The translations under genes were made by a program, and so were the position numbers. Below are positions 18,001-25,338 of a stretch of DNA of 64,000 bases, piece after piece. The notes beneath the pieces are model-generated. The model did no database searches, was not told where the DNA came from, and was given only the letters and a program-made list of their open reading frames with translations. Numbering within the stretch: the stretch's first letter is position 1; every line of letters begins with the position of its first letter. Source of the stretch: Kiritimatiellia bacterium (GTDB lineage: Bacteria; Verrucomicrobiota; Kiritimatiellia; RFP12; UBA1067); contig JAFTCL010000044.1 of the NCBI GenBank assembly GCA_017454745.1, positions 62,001-126,000 of the forward strand, read 5' to 3'.

Positions 18001-18602
18001 TGGTGGTTCGCGGCACTGTTGAATCGGCTTCAACCGAAGCCGGGGTTGCCAAGGTGACCGCCGTCAGAGACGAGGGCAACGGGTGGCGGCGATGGCGTGT
18101 CGATGCCGGGCGGGTGGACGAACACAGCAAAACGCTGACGCTGCGGATTACTGCCGCCCCCGGATGTCCCGGCGCTACCGTGTTCCGAGGGCCGATCGCA
18201 CTGCGTTGCGGTACCGGGAAAACCGTACCCGGCGATTGGGCGCAAAATGACGGTCTCGCCTGTTACTCCGGCGGCGCGGTTTACCGTAAAACCATCCGTC
18301 TGGGCCGTCAAATGTCTGATATGGCAGAACTTGACCTTGGCAAAGTTTCCGCCACTTGCGCGGTGCGGGTGAACGGCCATGATGCGGCAGTGTTGACCGC
18401 CCCGCCTTGGAAGACCGAAATCGGCAAGTGGCTCAAAACCGGTGACAATGAAATTGAGGTTACGGTTTACAATACCCTCAACAATCATTACCAAACTATC
18501 CCGACGCGTTACAAAAAGCCGATATCCCAAGTTCCGAGCGGATTGCTCGGGCCGGTGAAGCTGCGGGAAATCAAAATTGATGTTAAGCAACCAGCCTCAT
18601 GA
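15078..18602 (+). CDS. GH106-family alpha-L-rhamnosidase, secreted
   Basis: Predicted exo-acting glycoside hydrolase that removes alpha-L-rhamnose from pectin-type or flavonoid glycans, exported to the periplasm or cell surface. The first 19 residues form a signal peptide (RLCLFCFALLAVQGLRAD). The mature protein opens with PPPGYGEVPFWWWTGDKL, characteristic of the family, then a catalytic barrel region with GYTLDWPGGDNLW, EGYHSQGWQAS and YYSTYGGWWEWAPP (about residues 60-480). A glutamine-amidotransferase-like segment follows, then C-terminal beta-sandwich domains with GKVSATCAVRVNGHDAAVL and GDNEIEVTVYNTL. Length 1174 is usual for GH106. The stop overlaps the truA start (ATGA). Exact substrate is not proven by sequence. 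Confidence 0.87.
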   Translation: MRLCLFCFALLAVQGLRADGVGFPKPNAADTLRESFVTPPPGYGEVPFWWWTGDKLDKRRLLEELEELHQAGISGTQINYSHRRSNGWPTETVDPPIFSDEWWDIFAFVAEESAKRGMGIGLSGYTLDWPGGDNLWTQLGISAPDTRAHELTMKSYRSKGGAVKIDKTDGLVSVTAYHDRPEISHVLLYPGNEKPELPEGDWTIYSVSQKPQNGTLDPLNPESAKRVIERFLNPFEQRLPESARKALNYFFQDELRLGGDLRLWSDDFAAEFKRRKGYDILPLLPRLCATGLVAETVKTRLDYNDVQVALTEERYFKPIFDWHNSRGLIYACDPASRGYNVMSFGDYMRSMRWYTAPGFDTPGTSADVIKNKVGSSIAHLYRRPRVWLEGYHSQGWQASTETIFDSSVHNFVYGSTLLNLHGLYYSTYGGWWEWAPPCYHFRMPYWKHLSGYLKYFERLSFLLSQGDHVADIAVVNPLEPVVADRNFGAGAVSTAHQLVRKLVTEKSCDVDFIDADSIANAKISDGHLCAAGERYRVAVVPAMPVIKAATAKKLAEFAKSGGRVVLFGEPPKMTDGDIGTLDELSRCATLKLDGRFTDESIDKLLEQRGTADFNGGPDGVKVLHRRIGPYNAYYMVDFKNDAVCRFRVAGEPEIWDAWTGKQTKVNAWRMENDGTVSVRLSATGQPLLVVFVFAPSSGVAASRGPEWDADVKTKTIANETVLDGEWDFTLIPTMDNRWGDFRLPAFDGKIGAELRWMTAKGQRMTLGFGPQFRRYGPFKRGAELDAKTAELGAMRNLDPAAAGWQPVTFSWRWGDEHCPAYQDWHHGLNRKVGDDFFVFGNYNRGLYDVVPRKESEADSWLCQTAAYVPEVCEVNVETSGIAPSAVWVDGQVRQIGVPFRLEPGWRTLLARYDRDGRAAVVLVRTDIRLKTKTIPLAMRWYNNPAVLTFDPFGGQSEKTTEWNASVPPAFESAELVVRGTVESASTEAGVAKVTAVRDEGNGWRRWRVDAGRVDEHSKTLTLRITAAPGCPGATVFRGPIALRCGTGKTVPGDWAQNDGLACYSGGAVYRKTIRLGRQMSDMAELDLGKVSATCAVRVNGHDAAVLTAPPWKTEIGKWLKTGDNEIEVTVYNTLNNHYQTIPTRYKKPISQVPSGLLGPVKLREIKIDVKQPAS

Positions 18603-19414
18603 ACCCCGATAAAAACGATAATGTGATTCAACAGCGGCGCATCCGTATTGATGTAGCATACGACGGCACCGCGTATGCGGGTTGGCAGGTGCAGCCGGAA
18701 TTGGTGAGCGTGCAGCAGCGTTTGGAAGAGACATTCGCTGGGGTGGTTGGGCATAGCGTGAAAATCCACGGCAGCGGGAGAACCGACCGGGGAGTGCATG
18801 CCAAATGCCAAGTGGCGCATCTGGACGTTACCACCCGCATTGCCGACATTTCGCTGCAACGGGCGGTTAATTCGCGTATTGCGCCTGACATCCGGGTTAC
18901 CAGGCTGATTACCGTTGCGCCGGACTTCCACGCCCGCCGTTCCGCCCATGGGAAAGAGTACCGGTATTTCGTATGGTGCGGTGAAATAATGCCGCCGGAA
19001 AAACGCCTTTATGCGACGCATTGCCATCATCTTTTGGACGTGCCGGCCATGAGCAAAGCGGCGCAATGGTTCGTAGGCACCCACGATTTCGCGGCATTCT
19101 CCGCCAACCCGCAACGGGAGATTGACACCACGGTACGGACAATCTTCAAATTTACGGTGACCGGACGCGGACCGCAGGTTACATTCGCAGTGCAAGGGAA
19201 CGGTTTCCTGTACAAGCAGGTGCGGAGCATGGTTGGCTTCTTAATGCGCGTCGGGGTAGGGGCGGAGCGTCCGGACGCGGTCAAAGAACTGCTTGATGCC
19301 GCCAATCCGCGAGTGGCGCGGGTGCCCTCCGCGCAACCGCAGGGATTGTTTTTGTGGCGGGTTTGGTATGGCGGATCACGCGTACGTGTGCATCCCGGAA
19401 AAAATCCTCGATAG
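18599..19414 (+). CDS. truA: tRNA pseudouridine(38-40) synthase TruA
   Basis: Converts uridines 38-40 of the tRNA anticodon stem to pseudouridine. The N-terminus (RIRIDVAYDGTAYAGWQVQP) and the catalytic segment SGRTDRGVHAKCQV (about residues 58-71), with the Asp nucleophile in RTDRG, identify it. C-terminal FLYKQVRSMVGFLMRVG is also typical. 271 residues, a normal length. Its ATG overlaps the GH106 stop by 4 bases, so it is probably translated by coupling. Its last 39 bases overlap the convergent ccsA-type gene. Confidence 0.96.
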   Translation: MNPDKNDNVIQQRRIRIDVAYDGTAYAGWQVQPELVSVQQRLEETFAGVVGHSVKIHGSGRTDRGVHAKCQVAHLDVTTRIADISLQRAVNSRIAPDIRVTRLITVAPDFHARRSAHGKEYRYFVWCGEIMPPEKRLYATHCHHLLDVPAMSKAAQWFVGTHDFAAFSANPQREIDTTVRTIFKFTVTGRGPQVTFAVQGNGFLYKQVRSMVGFLMRVGVGAERPDAVKELLDAANPRVARVPSAQPQGLFLWRVWYGGSRVRVHPGKNPR

Positions 19415-20161
19415 ATTGATCCACGTCAGCGTCAGCACGATAAACAGCAGTCCGACGCATAACAACACGGCCAGCGATCTGGGACGGCTGACGCCGTAGC
19501 GTTGCCGGAAATGGAAGTAGGCGGCATACACCAGCCAAGTGGCGAGCGACCACATCTCCTTGGGGTCCCACGCCCAATAGTTGCTCCAGCAGACCTTGCC
19601 CCATATCGATCCCAGCAGCAGACCGGCGGTGATCAGAACAAATCCGGCCGCGACCGACTGCCGTACCGCCAGATCAATCCGAGCCAGCCGTTCGGCTGCG
19701 GTATCGCGGCGGAACATCGGCAGCGCAATCGCCGTTGCGCGCGTCATCATCACGTATCCGGCCACATAGGCCGCAACGTGCGGAACAAAAAACGGGCTTT
19801 GCAGCGCGGGCATCAAATGGCGCATCTCTTCTTTGAAAACGAACCCGGCGGGAAACAGGATAACTAACCCGATTACGGCATCCTGAAATTTGGTGTCCAA
19901 CCCGTGGCGGCGGAGATTCCACCAGGACAACGGTGCCAACGCCGCCGCCATGCACAGGAAAAATTCAAAAAGGTTTTGCATGGGGGGATGCCCGGTGCTG
20001 AATCCGCGCCACGCGACCGAGAGCAACGCCACCGTAAATCCTCCGATCCAAAATGCGGTTGCGTTTTGATTGCGGCGGAGTCTGGCGGCAACCAGCGTTG
20101 CGATGAAAAACAGCATGGTGAGGTAAATCAGCCCGCCCTGAATCGTTAATTTTACCGCCAT
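19376..20161 (-). CDS. ccsA: CcsA/ResC-type cytochrome c assembly protein
   Basis: Integral membrane protein of system II cytochrome c maturation; with ResB it carries heme across the membrane and attaches it to apocytochromes. About eight hydrophobic segments fill the 261 residues. The heme-handling tryptophan-rich motif is clear (WGKVCWSNYWAWDPKEMWSL, about residues 190-210). Conserved histidines lie in GHPPMQNLFEF and FFVPHVAAYVAGY. Last gene of the five-gene minus-strand operon, 2 bases after the ResB-like gene. Its 3' end overlaps truA convergently. Confidence 0.9.
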   Translation of the reverse strand: MAVKLTIQGGLIYLTMLFFIATLVAARLRRNQNATAFWIGGFTVALLSVAWRGFSTGHPPMQNLFEFFLCMAAALAPLSWWNLRRHGLDTKFQDAVIGLVILFPAGFVFKEEMRHLMPALQSPFFVPHVAAYVAGYVMMTRATAIALPMFRRDTAAERLARIDLAVRQSVAAGFVLITAGLLLGSIWGKVCWSNYWAWDPKEMWSLATWLVYAAYFHFRQRYGVSRPRSLAVLLCVGLLFIVLTLTWINLSRIFSGMHTYA

Positions 20162-20163
20162 GG

Positions 20164-20880
20164 CTAGCTTTTACCTCCATGTTTGAACGCAAACATTGTA
20201 ACACCGGCAAACAACAGGAGGTAACCGGCATACACGAGCGGGACGCCGGGATCGCGCTGGAACTGCAAAACGGTGTAGACCAAGGGTCGCCCGTACATAT
20301 CTTTCGCTTGACCCCAGCTCATTTGGTAGATGTCATAGCCGCATACCCGCGCCGGGTGGTTGACGCGGATGTTTCGCACGTAAGGCTCTTTACCCGGTTC
20401 GGTTATGGTAACCCGGCTCCGGTATTCACGCACCGTATCATCGGGATAATAATCAATCTTGAACCTTTCGAGACGGATGGAAAACGGTAGTTTGCCTACT
20501 GGCTCGGTTAGGTTGTCGCCCGTATAAAGCGTGTTGCTCTCATCACCGTCAATCATCGCCACCGCTCCGTAAACCGGAAGCCCGTCAGCGGGATGTTTTG
20601 CGACATACTGGCCAACCAACCAACCGACGCCGACCAAAACGCATCCGCCATGCAACAGGACGGAAATCCACCGCCGGCGGATCATCGCGCGAACAGCGCA
20701 AAAACCAAGCAACACCGCGCCGCATACTGCAAGAGCATAACCGGGTGGAGTGGCAACCGCCTTTGACGCGCGGTCCGCCTGCATAAATGCCAATGCGATT
20801 GACGCCGCCGCGCCAAACAAACACCCGGCCGCAGCCGCGTTCAATCCGGTGATTTTATTTAAGAGCGGCTTGAAACTCAT
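20164..20880 (-). CDS. ResB-like cytochrome c biogenesis protein
   Basis: Partner of the CcsA-type protein downstream. The 238 residues show three N-terminal hydrophobic segments (about 15-95), a periplasmic region with FSIRLERFKIDYYPDDTVREY and NHPARVCGYDIYQMSWG, and a C-terminal membrane helix (PLVYAGYLLLFAGVTMFAF). This is a compact ResB layout, shorter than the roughly 450-residue Ccs1 type. The ATG overlaps the lipA stop by 4 bases. The call rests on the NHPARVxGYxIYQ-type segment and the neighbour. Confidence 0.8.
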   Translation of the reverse strand: MSFKPLLNKITGLNAAAAGCLFGAAASIALAFMQADRASKAVATPPGYALAVCGAVLLGFCAVRAMIRRRWISVLLHGGCVLVGVGWLVGQYVAKHPADGLPVYGAVAMIDGDESNTLYTGDNLTEPVGKLPFSIRLERFKIDYYPDDTVREYRSRVTITEPGKEPYVRNIRVNHPARVCGYDIYQMSWGQAKDMYGRPLVYTVLQFQRDPGVPLVYAGYLLLFAGVTMFAFKHGGKS

Positions 20881-21767
20881 TCTTTTGGTTCTCGCTTGGA
20901 AAGAACAAATTCGGTTTGCCCTTGCTCGTGGTAGGAACTGCGCACCAACGGCGAACTGGCGACGAATCCGAACCCAGCCGCCAGGGCGGATTGTTTAACG
21001 ATGTCGAACTCTTCCGGAGTAACGTAACGGGCGACCGGCAAATGTTTTTGGCTGGGCTGCAGATATTGTCCGGCGTAAAAAATCGAGCAGCCTGATTGCC
21101 GGGCATCCGCCAGCACCGCTTTAATCTCGTCCAAGTTTTCCCCCAGACCCAACATAAGGCTGGTTTTGACGATGAAGCCGCGTTCGGAAGCTTGACGCAG
21201 CACCGCCAGCGACCGCTGATAATTGGCTTGCGGCCGCACTTCGGGATAAAGTCGCGGAACGGTTTCAAGATTATGGCCGAAGACATCCGGTCCCGCGTCA
21301 AGAACGGTGTCGATCGCCGAGCGGTCGCCTTTAAAATCAGGCACCAGCACTTCAATCAGCGCCGAAGGAACGGCGCGGCGGATTGAGGAAACCGTGTCCG
21401 CCCATATTCCCGCGCCGCCGTCGGGAAGGTCGTCCCGGGTGACGGAAGTGATCACCACCTCGCGCAGTCCGGTTTCTTTAACGGCAGCGGCGACTTTGGC
21501 CGGTTCGTCCGGGTCAGGCGGGAGCACCGTTTTTTTATCGACATTGCAGAATCGGCAGCGGCGGGTGCAACGGTCGCCAAGAATCATGATGGTGGCGCGG
21601 CCGTGCGCCCAGCATTTCCCCATATTTGGGCAGAATGCGGATTCGCAGACCGTGTGCAAACCGCGCTCGTGCACTCTGGCTTTGGTTGCCTCGAAAAGAC
21701 CGTTCTGGCCGATGCGCACCCGTATCCACGGCGGGCGGGGCAGGGGGGTATTAGCGTTATTGTCCAT
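20877..21767 (-). CDS. lipA: Lipoyl synthase
   Basis: Radical SAM enzyme that inserts two sulfurs into octanoyl groups on lipoyl domains. Both cluster motifs are intact: auxiliary cluster Cys 41, 46, 52 (CESAFCPNMGKCW) and radical SAM Cys 67, 71, 74 (CTRRCRFC). The C-terminal Ser ligand segment LVRSSYHEQ is present. 296 residues, a normal length. Its start immediately follows the UbiA-type stop and its stop overlaps the next ATG, so it is in the middle of a coupled operon. lipB is not in the window. Confidence 0.97.
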   Translation of the reverse strand: MDNNANTPLPRPPWIRVRIGQNGLFEATKARVHERGLHTVCESAFCPNMGKCWAHGRATIMILGDRCTRRCRFCNVDKKTVLPPDPDEPAKVAAAVKETGLREVVITSVTRDDLPDGGAGIWADTVSSIRRAVPSALIEVLVPDFKGDRSAIDTVLDAGPDVFGHNLETVPRLYPEVRPQANYQRSLAVLRQASERGFIVKTSLMLGLGENLDEIKAVLADARQSGCSIFYAGQYLQPSQKHLPVARYVTPEEFDIVKQSALAAGFGFVASSPLVRSSYHEQGQTEFVLSKREPKE

Positions 21768-22700
21768 TTAAAAGCGCCCTTTTAAAATGGTGAAAACCGC
21801 CACCACCGTCAACAGATAACCGGCCACAGTCGCGATCATGATTTTATCGGTAAGCATCACCCGTTCCGGACGGCCGCCGCCGTCGTGTCGGTAAACCAGC
21901 TCCAAATAACGGAACACGCCGAAAATCACAAACGGTATGGTCAGCCCCAGACAATGGGTTCCGAAGCGTTGCACCGTTTCCGGCGAAAGGGTGTAGATTG
22001 AGTAAGAAACCACCGTGGCGGCGGCGGCGATCGCGATTTGGATGTCCATGAGGTTTACGCTGTATCCGGCCAACGCCTCGCGGTGCAGTGCATCCGAATC
22101 GTCTAACAGCAACTTTTCGTGGCGGCGTTTGCAGAGCGCCAAAAACAGCGACAACAGGAAAGTGCACAACAGCAGCCACGGCGAGATGCGCACCGATATC
22201 GCGGTGGCGCCGGCGACCGCCCGCAACACGAAGCCGAACGCGATCACAAACACATCCACATACGGAATACGTTTGAGTCCGAAAGTGTACGCCGCCTGCA
22301 TTACGGCATATCCGGCCAATACCATGCCGAAACGTTTTGGCAAGTACGCCGCGAAAACGGCGCCAACGGAAAGCAGGATCGACATTATCGCGATGGCCGC
22401 GCCGCGCGATACTTCGCCGGCGGCAATCGGACGGAAACGCTTTTGCGGGTGCATTCGGTCCGCCTCGCGGTCATGAAGATCGTTCATAACATACACGGCG
22501 CTGGAGACAAGACAAAAAGCCGGCACCGCCAGTCCGAAGACTTGAATCAATCCATGCAGTCCGGCGGCGGCATGGGCTTGGCTGGGATCCCATACCGCAA
22601 ACAGCCACGCCGCCGGCACAATGCCGTTCTTAAGCCACTGCGCCGGACGCAAAAGCCGGACCCAGGCCGGCACCTTAAACTTTTTCTGATTGTCAGGCAT
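21768..22700 (-). CDS. UbiA-superfamily prenyltransferase, DPPR synthase-like
   Basis: Membrane prenyltransferase with about eight helices in 310 residues. The first Asp-rich motif is NDLHDREADRMHPQKRFRPI (about residues 68-87). The HPxKRxRPIAxG wording is that of decaprenyl-phosphate phosphoribosyltransferases rather than quinone UbiA. A second polar segment lies at YSVNLMDIQIAIAAA. The neighbouring polyprenol-phosphate glycosyltransferase fits a lipid-linked sugar pathway. The phosphoribosyl specificity is inference. Confidence 0.82.
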   Translation of the reverse strand: MPDNQKKFKVPAWVRLLRPAQWLKNGIVPAAWLFAVWDPSQAHAAAGLHGLIQVFGLAVPAFCLVSSAVYVMNDLHDREADRMHPQKRFRPIAAGEVSRGAAIAIMSILLSVGAVFAAYLPKRFGMVLAGYAVMQAAYTFGLKRIPYVDVFVIAFGFVLRAVAGATAISVRISPWLLLCTFLLSLFLALCKRRHEKLLLDDSDALHREALAGYSVNLMDIQIAIAAAATVVSYSIYTLSPETVQRFGTHCLGLTIPFVIFGVFRYLELVYRHDGGGRPERVMLTDKIMIATVAGYLLTVVAVFTILKGRF

Positions 22701-22707
22701 GGATTTG

Positions 22708-23451
22708 TCAATCGGTGGTTTTCTTGCGCGGTGAACGGCGGAATCCGGAACGAGCCCAGAGTTTCAGCACCATGCAAAAAGCCTCGGTGGCGATGTTGGC
22801 CCGCATCTTGGAGTAGCCGCTCTTGCGGTCCTCAAAAATTATCGGCACCTCTTTAATGGTGAAACCCTTCATCCACGCGGTGTGCGACATCTCGATCTGG
22901 AATGAATAGCCGTTGGAGGTGATGTGGTCAAGGTCGATCGATTCCAGCACTTTGCGCCGGAAACATTTAAAGCCGCCGGTGGGGTCGCAAACCGGCATGC
23001 CGGTGACTATCCTGACATATTGCGCCGCGCCGGTGGAGAGCAGCAGCCGGTTCATCGGCCAGTTCATCACCCTGATGCCGCCGATATAGCGCGACCCTAA
23101 CGCCAGATCGGCACCTTGGTCAATCGCGGTGAAAAGGTCCGGCAGCGATTTCGGGTCGTGCGAGAAATCGCAGTCCATTTCGCAAATACGCTGGTAGTCC
23201 CGTTCCAGCGCCCATTTGAAACCGGCCACATAAGCCCGTCCCAACCCCTCTTTTTTCTCTCGGTGCAGCACGTTGATTCTTGCGTCGGCGGCGGACAGCT
23301 GATCCAGGCGTTTCCCGGTACCGTCGGGCGAATTGTCATCGACAAACAACAGGTTAAGCTCCGGGTCAACAGCCAGCACGGCTTCCGACATCGGGGCCAC
23401 ATTGTCGATTTCGTCATAGGTCGGGATCACTATCAGCGTCTTTTCGTTCAT
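22708..23451 (-). CDS. Polyprenol-phosphate mannosyltransferase (Dpm1-like GT2)
   Basis: GT2-family glycosyltransferase that makes a polyprenol-phosphate sugar donor at the inner membrane. ATG 23451 follows GAGGAG by 8 bases; the codons before it are outside the gene. Motifs are VIPTYDEIDNV at the start, LFVDDNSPDGTG, MDCDFSHDP (DXD-type metal site), LGSRYIGG and CDPTGGFKCFRR. Ending at VPIIFEDRKSGYSKM, it lacks the C-terminal membrane domain of two-domain homologues. First gene of the five-gene operon. The sugar could be mannose or glucose. Confidence 0.88.
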   Translation of the reverse strand: MNEKTLIVIPTYDEIDNVAPMSEAVLAVDPELNLLFVDDNSPDGTGKRLDQLSAADARINVLHREKKEGLGRAYVAGFKWALERDYQRICEMDCDFSHDPKSLPDLFTAIDQGADLALGSRYIGGIRVMNWPMNRLLLSTGAAQYVRIVTGMPVCDPTGGFKCFRRKVLESIDLDHITSNGYSFQIEMSHTAWMKGFTIKEVPIIFEDRKSGYSKMRANIATEAFCMVLKLWARSGFRRSPRKKTTD

Positions 23452-23508
23452 GGACAAACTCCTCAAAACGCCTTAATTATCGCATAATCAGCCGCGTTCG
23501 TCAATCCG

Positions 23509-24909
23509 TCAAAAGCCAAAATATCTTTTGGCGTTGCGATAACAGATATCCTTGACAATCTCGCCGGTCCAAGCGATGTCGTCAGGAATCAAACCGGCCT
23601 CGATGTCGTTTCCTAGGATGTTGCAGAGTACCCGGCGGAAATATTCGTGCCGGGTATAGCTCAGGAAGGAGCGGCTGTCCGTAAGCATTCCGACGAATCG
23701 GCTCAGCAGCCCCAGTTGCGACAAGGCTTCAATCTGCCTCACCATACCGTCACGCTGGTCGTTAAACCACCATCCGCTTCCGAACTGCATCCGTCCGGCT
23801 TCAGGGCCGTGTTGGAAGTTCCCGATCATGGTGGCGACCATCTCGTTGTCACGCGGGTTGAGCGTGTAGATTATGGTCCGCGGCAATGCGTCGGTCAGCT
23901 CCAAACGGTTGAACAGTTTGGCCATCGGTGCGGCGGAATTCCAATCGCCAATGCTGTCGAATCCGCAGTCCGGGCCGATAGCGCGGAACATTTTGGTGTT
24001 GTTGTTGCGCAACGCCCCGTAGTGTAGCTGCGCGGTCCAGTTGCTCACGGCGTCGAGCTTAATACATTCAAACAGCGCGGCGGAACGGAACTTTTCGGCT
24101 TCCGACTCCGTCGGTGTGGCCCCGTCGCGCACCTTGCGGAAAATCGACCGGATTTCGCTTTCGGTATAATCTGCGGCATAAACCGTCTCCATCCCGTAGT
24201 CGGAAAGACGGCAACCATGGACGGCAAAGAATTTGTGACGGACGTTAATCGCCGACAAGAAATCGTCCCATTCCATAACATCCTGTCCGGCCGCCGCACC
24301 CAGTTTGTCCATCCAACTATTCCAGAGCTCCGGATTGTTTACGGCGAGAGCCTTGTCCGGACGCCAGGTAGGCAACACGCGAACGCCGAAACCGGAGGCA
24401 GCGATTGACTTATGATATTCCAACGTATCGGTCGGATCGTCGGTGGTGCAAACCAGTTCGACTTTGCTGCGTTCCATTAATCCCCGCGCTGAGAATTCCT
24501 TTTGCGGCAGTTGCGCAAAAGTGGCTTTCCAGATCTCTTCGGCAGTTGCCGGACTAAGCAGTTTGAAAATGCCAAAGTATCGCGCCAGTTCCAAATGCGA
24601 CCAGTCGTACATCGGGTTGCGCAACAGGTAGGGCATGGTTTCGGCGAATTTCAGGAATTTTTCCCGGTCCGGAGCATCGCCGGTGATATACCGCTCATCG
24701 ATACCGTTCGAGCGCATACAACGCCATTTGTAATGGTCGCCGCCCAGCCACAGCCGGGTCAGGTTTTCCCACTGTTTGTTTTCGGCGATTTCCCGCGGCG
24801 GCAGATGGCAGTGGTAATCAATGATCGGCATTGATTCCGCATATTCATGGTAAAGGGTTTTTGCCGCATCGGTTTGCAGCATGAAGTCGTCGTTGATGAA
24901 TGTTTTCAT
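23509..24909 (-). CDS. uxaC: Glucuronate isomerase
   Basis: Isomerises glucuronate to fructuronate and galacturonate to tagaturonate, the first cytoplasmic step of hexuronate use. Amidohydrolase-type metal motif IDYHCHLPP (about residues 30-38), WRCMRSNGI and the C-terminal LTDSRSFLSYTRHEYFRR are typical. 466 residues matches the family. AGGAT precedes the start. It follows the thioesterase by 6 bases in one operon. It links with the pectin-type hydrolases elsewhere in the window. Confidence 0.95.
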   Translation of the reverse strand: MKTFINDDFMLQTDAAKTLYHEYAESMPIIDYHCHLPPREIAENKQWENLTRLWLGGDHYKWRCMRSNGIDERYITGDAPDREKFLKFAETMPYLLRNPMYDWSHLELARYFGIFKLLSPATAEEIWKATFAQLPQKEFSARGLMERSKVELVCTTDDPTDTLEYHKSIAASGFGVRVLPTWRPDKALAVNNPELWNSWMDKLGAAAGQDVMEWDDFLSAINVRHKFFAVHGCRLSDYGMETVYAADYTESEIRSIFRKVRDGATPTESEAEKFRSAALFECIKLDAVSNWTAQLHYGALRNNNTKMFRAIGPDCGFDSIGDWNSAAPMAKLFNRLELTDALPRTIIYTLNPRDNEMVATMIGNFQHGPEAGRMQFGSGWWFNDQRDGMVRQIEALSQLGLLSRFVGMLTDSRSFLSYTRHEYFRRVLCNILGNDIEAGLIPDDIAWTGEIVKDICYRNAKRYFGF

Positions 24910-24915
24910 GGAGGT

Positions 24916-25326
24916 TTATCCTATGGCGCCTAGCGCGTTGAGAATTTCGCGGGATGGTTTGCTGGGACGCATGGTGGCGAGGTTAACAAACACATGCACC
25001 GTATATCCGTCTGCGAGCAGTTTGCCGTCGCGGCGGATTTCGCAGCATATTTTCACTCTCACGCCTTTTAACTCCTCGCACCATGCGGTGATTTCAAGCA
25101 GATCGTCATAAGTGGAGGGGGCGCTGTAGTTGACATGCGCTTCCCGCACCGGAAGCGCGAATCCCATTGATTCCATCTCCCGGTAGGTTAATCCGAGCGC
25201 CCGCAGCAACTCGTTTCTGGCCCGTTCAAAATACACCAGATAGTTGGCATAGTAAACCACCTTCATCTGGTCGGTGTCCGCGTATGGAACGCGGTATGAA
25301 ATCGTGTTTCGCAATGTATCGCTCAT
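24916..25326 (-). CDS. Acyl-CoA thioesterase, YbgC/4HBT hotdog family
   Basis: Single hotdog-domain thioesterase of 136 residues. The active-site segment is YADTDQMKVVYYANYLVYFE, with the catalytic Asp in the TDQM position. Hydrolyses acyl-CoA or related thioesters in the cytoplasm; substrate unknown. In other Gram-negatives YbgC sits with tol-pal genes, but here it lies between a U32 peptidase (12-base gap) and uxaC. Confidence 0.88.
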   Translation of the reverse strand: MSDTLRNTISYRVPYADTDQMKVVYYANYLVYFERARNELLRALGLTYREMESMGFALPVREAHVNYSAPSTYDDLLEITAWCEELKGVRVKICCEIRRDGKLLADGYTVHVFVNLATMRPSKPSREILNALGAIG

Positions 25327-25338
25327 CTCTCGCCTCGC

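Noticed and set aside
15078-18602. GH2-type beta-galactosidase as alternative call for the GH106 gene
   Set aside because: The C-terminal beta-sandwich is GH2-like, but the opening PFWWWTGDKL and the barrel motifs are those of GH106.
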